The notes: a model not told the origin generated them from the letters alone. DNA of 20,693 bases from Clostridiales bacterium (GCA_021200075.1 JAJQGZ010000019.1:2462-23154); one strand, 5' to 3'. Shown: positions 8,768 through 17,066, numbered from the stretch's first letter. Translations and numbers: made by a program.

Positions 8768-9355
8768 ATGGATTTTATTCTTGCTACTAATAATATGAAA
8801 AAGCTTGTGGAAATGCAGCGTATTCTTTCACCGCTTAATATCAACGCAGTCACTGCAAAGATGCTCGGAATAACTCTTGAAGATGCAGAGGAAAACGGAG
8901 AAACCTTTGAGGACAACGCAAGGCTCAAGGCGCAAAATGCTTGCAGTCAAACCAATATGCCCGCCGTTGCCGATGATTCGGGCTTGTGCGTTGATTATTT
9001 AAACGGCGCTCCGGGTGTGTATTCCGCCAGGTTTGCCGGCGAACACGGCAATGACGAAAAGAATAACGATTTGCTTCTTGAAAAGCTAAGCGGTGTACCC
9101 GATGAAAAAAGAACCGCACGCTATGTCTGTGCGGTATGCTGTGTGTTCCCCAACGGTAGGAAAATTCTTGTAAGGGGCGAGTGCAGCGGCAAAATCGGGT
9201 ATGAAAGAGACGGCAGCGAAGGCTTCGGCTACGATCCGTTCTTTATTGTAGACGGAAAATCGTTCGGCAGATACACCGCCGAGGAAAAGGATAAAATAAG
9301 CCATAGGGGAAAGGCGCTCAGGCTTTTCACCGACGAATTGAGGAAATATATATGA
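8768..9355 (+). CDS. rdgB: RdgB/HAM1 family XTP/dITP pyrophosphatase
   Basis: Hydrolyses dITP, XTP and similar non-canonical purine triphosphates to monophosphates plus pyrophosphate, keeping deaminated bases out of DNA and RNA (family knowledge). The 195-residue protein begins with MDFILATNNMKK, the canonical start. It has ADDSGL at 68-73, GAPGVYSARFAG just after, GFGYDPFF, and the C-terminal SHRGKAL motif. The frame is open back to 8669, but the extra 33 residues match nothing in the family; the Shine-Dalgarno at 8751-8757 supports 8768. The final ATGA overlaps the yhbY start. Confidence 0.93.
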   Translation: MDFILATNNMKKLVEMQRILSPLNINAVTAKMLGITLEDAEENGETFEDNARLKAQNACSQTNMPAVADDSGLCVDYLNGAPGVYSARFAGEHGNDEKNNDLLLEKLSGVPDEKRTARYVCAVCCVFPNGRKILVRGECSGKIGYERDGSEGFGYDPFFIVDGKSFGRYTAEEKDKISHRGKALRLFTDELRKYI

Positions 9356-9741
9356 CATCTAAGGAAAGAGCCAGGCTCAGAGCAAAGGCAAATACTCTTG
9401 AGTCGATAATTCAAATAGGCAAGGACGATATCGGGGAAAATCTCATTTCTCAAACGGACGATGCGCTTGACGCAAGGGAGCTTATTAAGCTCCGAGTTCA
9501 TCTTGATACCGCACCCGAAAAACCGAGGGAGCTTGCAGGCAAGCTTGCTCAGGCACTCGGCGCCGATGTGGTTCAGGTAATAGGCGGAGTGATTGTCCTT
9601 TACCGCAAAGCAGATGAGGAAAAAATCGCTCAAAAACGCAAGAAAAATGCCACCGCCAAAACAACAGTCCGCAAAAAAGTTAAGATAAAGGGCAAAAGAC
9701 AGCGCCAAAGGGAAAAGGAAGCAAAAAAATCCTTACGCTAA
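9352..9741 (+). CDS. yhbY: YhbY family RNA-binding protein with basic C-terminal tail
   Basis: Small CRS1/YhbY (CRM) domain protein that associates with the large ribosomal subunit or its precursor (family knowledge). Residues 1-86 form the compact domain: LTSKxRAxLR-like start (MTSKERARLRAKA), IIQIGKDDI in place of the GxxG-type RNA loop, LIKLRVH and VIGGVIVLYR at the end. Residues 87-129 are an added tail rich in Lys and Arg that probably binds RNA. AGGA upstream has about 8-base spacing, and the start overlaps the rdgB stop. Downstream are nadD, yqeK and rsfS, a common Firmicutes neighbourhood. Confidence 0.92.
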   Translation: MTSKERARLRAKANTLESIIQIGKDDIGENLISQTDDALDARELIKLRVHLDTAPEKPRELAGKLAQALGADVVQVIGGVIVLYRKADEEKIAQKRKKNATAKTTVRKKVKIKGKRQRQREKEAKKSLR

Positions 9742-9761
9742 GTACGAAAGACCTAAATATT

Positions 9762-10388
9762 ATGGCAGATAATGTAAACGGTTTAAAAACAGGTATTTTC
9801 GGCGGAGCGTTCAACCCTGTTCATAACGGTCATATTTCTCTTGCTGAAAATTGCATTTCAAGTCTTTCGCTTGACCGTATAATATTCATTCCGACCGCTC
9901 AGCCGCCGCATAAAACTTCGCAGTATCTTGTATCAAAGCAGGACAGGCTCAATATGCTCTCTCTTGCACTTAAGGACGATGAACGCTTTGAAATTTCAGA
10001 TATTGAGTTTAATCGGCAGGGCAAGTCGTATACATACGACACACTTGTTTCACTTCGTGAAATGTATCCGTCTGACAGCTTTTATCTGATAATCGGTTCA
10101 GACCAATTTCTTGCGTTTGATAAATGGTACAGATACAGGGATATTCTTTCCCTTGCAGTGCTTTGCACCGCTTTGAGAGATGATGTATCGGGTAAAAAGC
10201 AGATGCTCGAATTTGCAGAAAAACTCGGCATTTTGCAAAACGGCGGATTTTCATTTATACCCGGTGATGTTATTCAAATCAGCTCGAGCGAAATCAGGGA
10301 TATGATTAAAAATTTTGCCGATATTTCCCCGTTCGTACCGCCTGCCGTTAATCAATATATTGCCGAAAGGAAGCTATATGGTGTATAA
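9762..10388 (+). CDS. nadD: NadD, nicotinate-nucleotide adenylyltransferase
   Basis: Joins nicotinate mononucleotide and ATP to give deamido-NAD, the penultimate step of NAD synthesis. The 208-residue protein carries the nucleotidyltransferase motif GIFGGAFNPVHNGH at residues 11-24, the PPHK segment, YLIIGSDQF in the middle and the C-terminal ISSSEIRD motif that binds ATP phosphates. The Shine-Dalgarno upstream is weak (GAAAG, about 12 bases away). The N-terminal dozen residues before GIFGG are a little longer than usual, so a slightly later start cannot be excluded. The stop lies inside the start of yqeK (11-base overlap). Confidence 0.95.
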   Translation: MADNVNGLKTGIFGGAFNPVHNGHISLAENCISSLSLDRIIFIPTAQPPHKTSQYLVSKQDRLNMLSLALKDDERFEISDIEFNRQGKSYTYDTLVSLREMYPSDSFYLIIGSDQFLAFDKWYRYRDILSLAVLCTALRDDVSGKKQMLEFAEKLGILQNGGFSFIPGDVIQISSSEIRDMIKNFADISPFVPPAVNQYIAERKLYGV

Positions 10389-10959
10389 TATCGAGGAGTA
10401 TGAAAAAATTATAAGACAGCGTCTATCCGATTATCGTTTCTACCATTCAATGTGCGTTTCGCAAAGTGCAGTTGAACTTGCCGAAAGATACGGCGCCGAT
10501 ACTCAAAAGGCGAGGGTAGCCGGTCTTTTACACGATGTAACCAAGGAAGCCGACAGGGAAGAACAGCTTTTCTATATAGAAAAAGCCGGTTTTGAAATGA
10601 CCGAGTTTGAGAAGACGGAAATTAAATTTCTCCACCAAATATCCGGAGCCGCATTTGTAAAAACTCAGCTCGGCATAAATGATGAGGAAATTCTTTCTTC
10701 TATCCGTTATCACACAACTGGCAAAGCCGATATGACTCTTATGCAGGAAATTATTTATCTTGCTGATTTTATCTCGGCGGATCGTGATTATGACGATGTC
10801 GATGTTATGAGAACCAAAACCGCCGCCTCAAAAGAGGACGGACTGCTTTACTGTACAAGATATTCCATAATCTCTGTAGTCAAAAAGGGCAGGGTGCTGA
10901 ATACCGATACCGTAAATGCATATAACTGGATACTGAAAACTTATTTTATGAAAGATTAA
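10378..10959 (+). CDS. yqeK: YqeK, HD-domain symmetrical Ap4A hydrolase
   Basis: HD-superfamily metal-dependent phosphohydrolase; YqeK proteins cleave diadenosine tetraphosphate symmetrically to ADP (family knowledge). The 193-residue protein has His23 in FYHSM, the His-Asp pair 52-53 in AGLLHDVTKE, a further His in FLHQISG, and the HTTGKADM and YLADFIS segments typical of the family. The frame is open from 10315, but AGGAAG just upstream and the family N-terminus select ATG 10378. It overlaps nadD by 11 bases, indicating coupling. In many relatives a LytR/CpsA-type gene separates yqeK from rsfS; it is missing here. Confidence 0.92.
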   Translation: MVYNIEEYEKIIRQRLSDYRFYHSMCVSQSAVELAERYGADTQKARVAGLLHDVTKEADREEQLFYIEKAGFEMTEFEKTEIKFLHQISGAAFVKTQLGINDEEILSSIRYHTTGKADMTLMQEIIYLADFISADRDYDDVDVMRTKTAASKEDGLLYCTRYSIISVVKKGRVLNTDTVNAYNWILKTYFMKD

Positions 10960-10970
10960 CGAGGTATTAA

Positions 10971-11333
10971 ATGGAAAATATTGAAATTGTTAAAACCGCC
11001 GTAAAAGCTATTGACAGCAAAAATGGCGAAAATATTGAAGTTATTGATATAGAGGACTTGACCGTGTTGGCGGAATATTTTGTCATAGTCACTGCATCAA
11101 GTACAACTCAGCTGAAATCAATTGCTCAGGAGGTAGAATATAAGCTGTCCCTTGCAGGGTGCGAGCCGCATCATATCGATGGCAGGAACACTCCGTGGAT
11201 ATGCCTTGATTACAACAGTGTAGTCGTTCATATATTCTACAAAGACCAAAGGGATTTTTATTCGCTGGAACGCCTCTGGGAGGACGGCAAAAAGCTTGAT
11301 ACCGCTTCCTTTATCTCGGACGGCGACAAATAA
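10971..11333 (+). CDS. rsfS: RsfS, ribosomal silencing factor
   Basis: Binds uL14 of the 50S subunit and blocks subunit joining under starvation; also implicated in late 50S maturation (family knowledge). The 120-residue length is standard. Diagnostic stretches are VIVTASSTTQLKSIA, the conserved WICLDYNSVVVHIF block and FYSLERLWEDGK near the C-terminus. GAGG precedes the ATG with 8-9 base spacing. It lies 11 bases after yqeK and 72 bases before leuS. Confidence 0.95.
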   Translation: MENIEIVKTAVKAIDSKNGENIEVIDIEDLTVLAEYFVIVTASSTTQLKSIAQEVEYKLSLAGCEPHHIDGRNTPWICLDYNSVVVHIFYKDQRDFYSLERLWEDGKKLDTASFISDGDK

Positions 11334-11405
11334 TATTTCTCTTAAATATACTGTAAATTAATTCATTTTTAAATAACCGTTATTAAGAAAGGATATGAAA
11401 GCATT

Positions 11406-13814
11406 ATGGATTACAATTTTAAAGAAATCGAAAAAAAGTGGCAAAATATTTGGTATACGCAAAATACCTTTGCGGCTAAAGACGACTATTCCTTGCCGAA
11501 ATATTATTGCCTTGTAGAGTTCCCTTATCCGTCGGGTCAGGGGCTTCATGTAGGTCACCTGAGGTCTTATACCGCTCTTGATATTATCGCCAGGAAAAAG
11601 AGACTTCAGGGATATAATGTTCTCTATCCTATGGGTTGGGACGCTTTCGGTCTTCCTACGGAAAATTACGCCATTAAAAATCATGTTCATCCCGCCGAGG
11701 TAACAAAGGATAATATCGCTCATTTCAAATCACAGCTTCAGTCTCTCGGATTTTCATTCGACTGGACAAGGGAAATCAATACCACCGATCCCGATTATTA
11801 TAAATGGACTCAGTGGATTTTCCTCCAGTTTTTCAAAAAAGGACTTGCTTATAAAAAAGAAATGGCTGTAAACTGGTGTACCTCCTGCAAATGCGTTCTT
11901 GCAAACGAAGAGGTTATAAACGGCGTTTGCGAAAGGTGCGGCAGCGAGGTTATCAGGAAGAACCAAAGCCAGTGGATACTTAAAATCACCGATTACGCTC
12001 AGCGTCTTGTAGACGACCTTGACGACCTTGATTTTATCGACAGGGTAAAGGTTCAGCAGAAAAACTGGATAGGACGCTCAACCGGCGCAGAGGTTGATTT
12101 CGGCACCACTCTCGGCGACACTCTCACTGTTTATACAACAAGACCCGATACTCTTTTCGGCGCAACATATATGGTTATTTCTCCCGAGCATCCGCTTATT
12201 GAAAAATGGGCGGATAAGCTTGATAATCTCGATGAGGTAAGAAAGTATCAGGATATGGCGGCTCATAAGTCCGATTTTGAAAGGACGGAGCTTAATAAAG
12301 AAAAAACAGGCGTAAAGCTCGGCGGTGTAATGGGTATAAATCCCGTCAACGATACCGAGATTCCGATTTTCGTATCCGACTATGTTCTCACTTCCTACGG
12401 TACCGGCGCAATAATGGCGGTTCCCGCCCACGATACAAGGGACTGGGAATTTGCCAAGAAATTTGATTTGCCTATAATTGAGGTTGTTGCAGGCTCAAAG
12501 GTAGGCGTTCAAAATGAAGCGTTTACCGACTGCGCAACAGGTATTCTTGTTAATTCAAGCTTCCTTGACGGTATGCTCGTAGAAGAGGCTAAGGTCGCTA
12601 TCACTAAGTGGCTTACCGATAATTCAAAGGGTCACGAAAAGGTCAATTTCAAGCTTCGTGACTGGGTGTTCTCCCGTCAAAGATATTGGGGCGAGCCTAT
12701 TCCGATTGTAAAATGCGAGGACTGCGGATATGTTCCGATTCCCGAAAGCGAGCTTCCGCTCAGACTGCCCAAGGTTGATTCCTATGAGCCGACGGATACC
12801 GGCGAATCTCCGCTTGCAAAAATGACAGATTGGGTAAATACAACCTGTCCTCATTGCGAAAAACCGGCTAAAAGGGAAACCGATACTATGCCTCAGTGGG
12901 CAGGTTCGTCATGGTATTTTCTCAGATATATGGATCCGCATAACGATAAGGAGCTTGTTTCAAAGGAAGCGGTAAATTATTGGGGCCCCGTTGATTGGTA
13001 CAACGGCGGTATGGAGCATACGACGCTTCATCTTCTCTATTCTCGTTTTTGGCATAAATTCCTTTATGATATAGGCGTTGTTCCCACCAAAGAGCCTTAC
13101 GCAAAGAGAACTTCCCACGGTATGATACTCGGCAAAAACGGCGAAAAAATGTCAAAATCCCGTGGCAATGTAGTCAATCCCGATGAGATTGTAGACCAAT
13201 ACGGCGCAGATACAATGCATCTTTACGAAATGTTCATCGGCGATTTTGAAAAGGCGGTTCCGTGGAACAGTGATTCAATCAAGGGATGTAAGAGATTTAT
13301 CGAGCGTTTTTGGAATTTGCAGACTGTTGTTAAGGACGGAGATGAATATTCCCCCGAGCTTGAAGCCGTTATGCATAAAACCATAAAGAAAGTCACCGAG
13401 GATATTGATTCTCTTAAATGCAATACCGCAATTGCCGCTATGATGACCCTTGTAAACGAAATGTACGCCAAGGGTGTAAACGAAGCGGAACTCAGAGATT
13501 TAACCATAATTTTAAATCCGTTTGCTCCTCATATTACCGAGGAAATGTGGCAGGTTATGGATTTCGGCGGTATGGTAAACGAGGCGTCGTGGCCTGCGTT
13601 TGACGAGGAAAAGACTAAGGAAAACACCGTTGAAATTGCATTGCAGGTTATGGGCAAGGTTTGTTCCCGTATAACCGTTGATATTAATATCACGAAAGAA
13701 GAAGCAATAACGCTTACAAAAGCGGATGAAAAAATTGCAAAGGAAATTGCAGGCAAAACTGTTAAAAAAGAAATTTATGTACCAGGCAAGCTTGTAAATA
13801 TCGTTGCTGTTTGA
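11406..13814 (+). CDS. leuS: Leucyl-tRNA synthetase
   Basis: Class I synthetase charging tRNA-Leu in the cytoplasm. The 802-residue length fits bacterial LeuRS. The HIGH-type motif is HVGH at 48-51 within FPYPSGQGLHVGHLRSYT. Zinc-type cysteine pairs are CTSC/CERC, and a second set CEDC/CPHC lies in the catalytic insertion. The editing domain (about 220-410) contains TTRPDTLFGATYMV and GTGAIMAVPAHD. KMSKS is intact in KNGEKMSKSRGN. An anticodon-binding domain and a short C-terminal domain follow. The C-terminal QVNGKVR-type motif reads QVMGKVC. Purine-rich AAAGGA lies 12 bases before the ATG. The 72-base leader is too short for a T-box, and none is seen. Confidence 0.97.
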   Translation: MDYNFKEIEKKWQNIWYTQNTFAAKDDYSLPKYYCLVEFPYPSGQGLHVGHLRSYTALDIIARKKRLQGYNVLYPMGWDAFGLPTENYAIKNHVHPAEVTKDNIAHFKSQLQSLGFSFDWTREINTTDPDYYKWTQWIFLQFFKKGLAYKKEMAVNWCTSCKCVLANEEVINGVCERCGSEVIRKNQSQWILKITDYAQRLVDDLDDLDFIDRVKVQQKNWIGRSTGAEVDFGTTLGDTLTVYTTRPDTLFGATYMVISPEHPLIEKWADKLDNLDEVRKYQDMAAHKSDFERTELNKEKTGVKLGGVMGINPVNDTEIPIFVSDYVLTSYGTGAIMAVPAHDTRDWEFAKKFDLPIIEVVAGSKVGVQNEAFTDCATGILVNSSFLDGMLVEEAKVAITKWLTDNSKGHEKVNFKLRDWVFSRQRYWGEPIPIVKCEDCGYVPIPESELPLRLPKVDSYEPTDTGESPLAKMTDWVNTTCPHCEKPAKRETDTMPQWAGSSWYFLRYMDPHNDKELVSKEAVNYWGPVDWYNGGMEHTTLHLLYSRFWHKFLYDIGVVPTKEPYAKRTSHGMILGKNGEKMSKSRGNVVNPDEIVDQYGADTMHLYEMFIGDFEKAVPWNSDSIKGCKRFIERFWNLQTVVKDGDEYSPELEAVMHKTIKKVTEDIDSLKCNTAIAAMMTLVNEMYAKGVNEAELRDLTIILNPFAPHITEEMWQVMDFGGMVNEASWPAFDEEKTKENTVEIALQVMGKVCSRITVDINITKEEAITLTKADEKIAKEIAGKTVKKEIYVPGKLVNIVAV

Positions 13815-13861
13815 TAAACTTTTCTCGCTTTTATCCTAATTTAATCTACATTTTCACTAAC

Positions 13862-13868
13862 GGAGGAG
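13862..13868 (+). promoter_or_regulatory. Strong ribosome binding site of the mannosidase gene
   Basis: GGAGGAG lies 6 bases before ATG 13875 and is among the best Shine-Dalgarno sequences in the window. The 60-base gap after leuS shows no hairpin terminator and no convincing promoter, so co-transcription with leuS is possible. Confidence 0.7.
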
Positions 13869-13874
13869 ACTAAT

Positions 13875-14501
13875 ATGGCGAAAAAGAAAATATATACCGT
13901 CGTAACTGCGCATCTTGATACTGTTTGGAGCTGGGATTTTGAAACCACGGTAAGCGAATATATTTATAATACTCTTGTCGATAATTTCAAGCTTTTTGAA
14001 AAATATCCTACTTATACCTTTTCCTTTGAGGGCACATACAGATATGAGCTTATGCAGGAATATTATCCCGAGCTTTTTGGAAAGCTTAAAGAGTATGTAA
14101 AATCAGGCAGGTGGAATGTCTGCGGCTCTTCGTTTGAAAACGGAGATGTCAATGTGCCGTCTCCTGAAGCTCTTTTCAGGAATATTCTTTTCGGCAATTC
14201 GTATTTTGACAAAACATTCGGCAAGCGCAGTGTGGATATATATCTTCCCGATTGCTTCGGCTTCGGCTGGGCACTGCCGAGTATTGCAAACCACGCGAAC
14301 CTTATGGACTTCACCACTCAAAAGCTTGCTTGGGGCAGTGCGTACGGAGTACCGTTTGATATAGGTAGATGGCAGGGTGTTGACGGCAAGGAAATTTACG
14401 CAAGCATCAATCCGCACGATTATTATTTTACGCTTAAAAAGCTTCGTAATTGGGATTTTGTAGAGAAAAAGTTTGAGGAAAACAAAAAAATACGACCTTG
14501 A
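13875..14501 (+). CDS. GH38 mannosidase fragment 1: N-terminal catalytic part
   Basis: This is the only piece with its own start signal (GGAGGAG). It gives 208 residues containing the zinc ligands His13 and Asp15 and the nucleophile Asp126, but not the later His ligand, so alone it should be inactive. The last three residues after Lys205 (IRP) are out of the family frame. Expected continuation in the other frame is KYDLDITYFFHGIGDRGG. Confidence 0.6.
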   Translation: MAKKKIYTVVTAHLDTVWSWDFETTVSEYIYNTLVDNFKLFEKYPTYTFSFEGTYRYELMQEYYPELFGKLKEYVKSGRWNVCGSSFENGDVNVPSPEALFRNILFGNSYFDKTFGKRSVDIYLPDCFGFGWALPSIANHANLMDFTTQKLAWGSAYGVPFDIGRWQGVDGKEIYASINPHDYYFTLKKLRNWDFVEKKFEENKKIRP

Positions 14502-15357
14502 TATTACATATTTTTTCCACGGTATCGGCGACCGTGGCGGAACGCCCAAAGAGGAAAGTGTTAAATTTGTCGAAGAGGAGATAAAGAAAAATTCTCAAAG
14601 CGATATTGAAGTTGTTGCGGCGTCTGCTGACGAGACTTATCACGATATTGACGATAATTTTACCGACGAGCAAAAGGCGAAGCTCCCGGTTTGGAAAAAA
14701 GAATTTGTAATGCAAAATCACGGCATCGGCGACTATACATCCAGAGCCGTGGGCAAACGCAGGAACAGAAGATGTCAGGAGCTTGCCGATGTAACCGAGA
14801 GAGGAAGCGTTATGTCCTCTTATCTCGGTACTGCCGATTACAATCAGCAGAGCATTAACCGCTCGTGGAAAAGATTTATTGCTCATCAGTTCCACGATGA
14901 TCTCCCGGGCACTTCCTGCCAAAGGGTTTACAGGCGTTCATGGAACGATTATGCAATGTCTATGAACCAGTTTTCAAACGAACTTGAAGCGTCCGTGGCT
15001 CCTGTTTCACAGCTTATGAAAACCGATTTTTGCAGCGGTATTCCGGTTATGGTATATAATCCGATAGAAGCAGACAGGCGAGGCGCCGTAACGGTTCGCT
15101 TTGCCGATTTGCCCGAATCGTATGTCCGTGTTTATGATGAAAACGGCAGGGAAATTAAGAGCCAGATTTTGTCATATAAGGACGGAGTTACGGAAATACT
15201 TTTTGTCGCTGATGTCAAGAGTCTCGGCACAAGGATATACGATGTCAGACCGAGCGACCGTCCCTGCTGTGTAAAAAGCGATATTTCCATAAATACGGAT
15301 AATATTATGGAAAATCAAAAAAATATATCGTCACGCTTAACAGAAAGGGCAATATAA
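14473..15357 (+). CDS. GH38 mannosidase fragment 2: middle part
   Basis: Open frame carrying the rest of the catalytic domain and the helical middle domain, including LPVWKKEFVM, YTSRAVGK and RFIAHQFHDDLPGTS with the remaining His zinc ligand. The TTG at 14473 that opens it overlaps fragment 1 and has no credible ribosome site, so it probably is not an independent start. True homology begins at about 14484 and ends at about 15321. The final residues (about NISSRLTERAI) are out of the family frame. Confidence 0.5.
   Translation: MRKTKKYDLDITYFFHGIGDRGGTPKEESVKFVEEEIKKNSQSDIEVVAASADETYHDIDDNFTDEQKAKLPVWKKEFVMQNHGIGDYTSRAVGKRRNRRCQELADVTERGSVMSSYLGTADYNQQSINRSWKRFIAHQFHDDLPGTSCQRVYRRSWNDYAMSMNQFSNELEASVAPVSQLMKTDFCSGIPVMVYNPIEADRRGAVTVRFADLPESYVRVYDENGREIKSQILSYKDGVTEILFVADVKSLGTRIYDVRPSDRPCCVKSDISINTDNIMENQKNISSRLTERAI
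14484..14490 (+). other. A7 run, first frame break in the mannosidase (+1 needed)
   Basis: The upstream frame reads AAC AAA AAA ATA CGA; the homologous downstream frame reads TAC GAC CTT GAT. Removing one A (A6) would join them perfectly as NKKYDLD. Confidence 0.85.
15317..15323 (+). other. A7 run, second frame break in the mannosidase (-1 needed)
   Basis: The upstream frame reads CAA AAA AAT; the homologous downstream frame reads AAA TAT ATC GTC. One added A (A8), or a -1 ribosomal slip on A AAA AAT, joins them as QKKYIV. Confidence 0.85.
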
Positions 15358-15419
15358 CCTCTATTCTCAATAAGGAGCAGGATGAGATTGAACTTCTCAA
15401 AGAGCCTATCAGTCTCGGT

Positions 15420-17066
15420 TTGTTCAAGTATACAGGTTCAAAGGATTGGCCCGCTTGGGAGATGAACTTTAAAGAAGCAAATAAGGAAGCCGACAGAATC
15501 CCGAATGTAGTTACCGTCACTGTTCTTGAGCAAGGCCCTGCGAGAGTTACGTTTAAGGTTATTCAGCAGGACGGCAAGAGTACATTTTTAAATATTATCA
15601 CTCTTACCGACGGTTGTGATATTGTAGAGGTTTATTCGGAGATTGAGTGGCGTTCGCTTCGCACTCTTGCAAAAAATAAATTTTCATTCACCGCACAGAA
15701 CGAAAAAGCGACCTTTGACCTCGCCCTCGGCGCTGTCGAAAGAGGCAATATGACCGAGGAGCTTTTCGAGGTTCCGACGCAGAACTGGGCGGATATTACC
15801 GATAAAAGCGGCGAGTACGGCATTTCCGTTTTGAGCGAATGTAAATACGGCTGGGATAAGTTCAGCAACAATACCCTCAGAATGACCGTGCTTCACACTC
15901 CTAAAAAGAATTATCGTATTGATTCAATGCAGTCGATGATGGATTTGGGTCTTAACAGATACTCTTTTGCGATTTACAGCCACGAGGGAGCCGTCGGTGC
16001 CGATACACAGCTTGAAACAAAGAAATTTATTACCCCTATGACCGCTTATATATGTTCAAAGCATCAGGGTAAATTAAAAACCGAATACTCGTTCGGCAGT
16101 GTTTCGGATAACGATGTTATAATCCGTGCAATTAAAAAAGCGGAGGACAGCGATGAAATAATTGTCCGTCTCGGCGAAGGCGGCAAAAAGAGCGTTGATA
16201 ACTTCACCTTAACTCTCGGCGAGGGTATCGAATCCGCAAGGGAAATTTATGCAAGCGAGGAACCGCTCGGCGAAGCAGTCGTCAAGGACGGCAAGCTTGT
16301 TACGGATTTTGAACCGTATCAGATAAGGAGTTTTGCGTTAAAGCTCAAACCTTCTCCCGTTTCGGGAATTAAGGCTGAAAGTACGCCGATTGACCTTGAA
16401 TATGATATGAACATTATCACAAAGCAGGGCGATACCGCAGATCTTGAATATACAATCCCGTATGAAATTATGCCCGATACCGTCACATCAAACGGCGTGA
16501 CATTTAAAATTAACAAAGATGCACCCAATACTCTTATCGCAAACGGTCAGTTCTTTACCGTACCCGACGATGCCGATAAGGCGGTTCTTCTTTGTGCATC
16601 CTACGGTTCTGACACAGATGCTGAATTTATGGTCGGCGATACTTCTGTTATAAAACGCATTAATTCCTGCTTTGAAAGGTTTGCCGCTTGGGATCTTTAT
16701 GATTTTAACGAAACTGCTTATATCAAAAAGGGCAAGCTCGCTTTTGAAGCTACGCACTCCCATAAGGACGGCAAGGACGCATATACAAAAGGAATGTATT
16801 TCTATCTTGTGGAGCTTGATACATCTAAGGATAAGAAAATAATGCTCCCGATTGATGAAAACATTATCATCATTTCCACAAGTTCGGTTAAGTGCGAGCC
16901 GTGTTCGCTCGCAAGTCCTGTCTACGATGAGGTCGAGAAGAGGGAGTTCAATTTTGCTCTTTCATTCCCTCAGCTTATTCAGTATGTTTATAATAAATGC
17001 GTTTGGCAGCTTAACGATAAGGATAACTTTATAAAAGATAACAACAGAGGCAGACACGATGATTAA
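15420..17066 (+). CDS. GH38 mannosidase fragment 3: C-terminal beta domains
   Basis: The homologous frame is already open from about 15303 (GKSKKYIVTLNRKGNITSI), before the TTG at 15420, confirming that this is a continuation and not a gene of its own. It contains the family blocks NWADITDKSGEYGISVL and CKYGWDKFSNNTLRMTVLHTP. Further C-terminal beta-sandwich material follows, including IPYEIMPDTVTSNGVTFKI. It ends with a polar tail and TAA overlapping the fucosidase start. Confidence 0.5.
   Translation: MFKYTGSKDWPAWEMNFKEANKEADRIPNVVTVTVLEQGPARVTFKVIQQDGKSTFLNIITLTDGCDIVEVYSEIEWRSLRTLAKNKFSFTAQNEKATFDLALGAVERGNMTEELFEVPTQNWADITDKSGEYGISVLSECKYGWDKFSNNTLRMTVLHTPKKNYRIDSMQSMMDLGLNRYSFAIYSHEGAVGADTQLETKKFITPMTAYICSKHQGKLKTEYSFGSVSDNDVIIRAIKKAEDSDEIIVRLGEGGKKSVDNFTLTLGEGIESAREIYASEEPLGEAVVKDGKLVTDFEPYQIRSFALKLKPSPVSGIKAESTPIDLEYDMNIITKQGDTADLEYTIPYEIMPDTVTSNGVTFKINKDAPNTLIANGQFFTVPDDADKAVLLCASYGSDTDAEFMVGDTSVIKRINSCFERFAAWDLYDFNETAYIKKGKLAFEATHSHKDGKDAYTKGMYFYLVELDTSKDKKIMLPIDENIIIISTSSVKCEPCSLASPVYDEVEKREFNFALSFPQLIQYVYNKCVWQLNDKDNFIKDNNRGRHDD

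Larger units (their letters stand above)
13875..17066 (+). pseudogene. GH38 alpha-mannosidase broken by two A7 frameshifts
   Basis: Retaining, zinc-dependent alpha-mannosidase trimming mannose from N-glycan-type or related oligosaccharides (family knowledge). Read across both shifts the gene gives about 1063 residues, full GH38 length, with no signal peptide. In order: AHLDTVW with zinc ligands His13 and Asp15; nucleophile Asp126 in LPDCFGFG; a middle segment with KRFIAHQFHDDLPGTS; then beta domains with NWADITDKSGEYG and CKYGWDKF typical of the family C-terminus. The frame moves by +1 in A7 14484-14490 and back by -1 in A7 15317-15323. Unshifted translation ends at 14501. No residues appear lost at either join, so the breaks are single-base events. 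The stop overlaps the fucosidase start by 8 bases. Decay, phase variation, slippage or base-calling error remain open. Confidence 0.85.

Noticed and set aside
11334..11405. T-box leader or separate promoter for leuS
   Set aside because: Only 72 bases, no T-box core sequence and no clear -35/-10 pair.
13811..13845. Weak promoter candidate (TTGATA with CCTAAT or TTTAAT) before the mannosidase
   Set aside because: The -10 matches are poor or the spacing is wrong.
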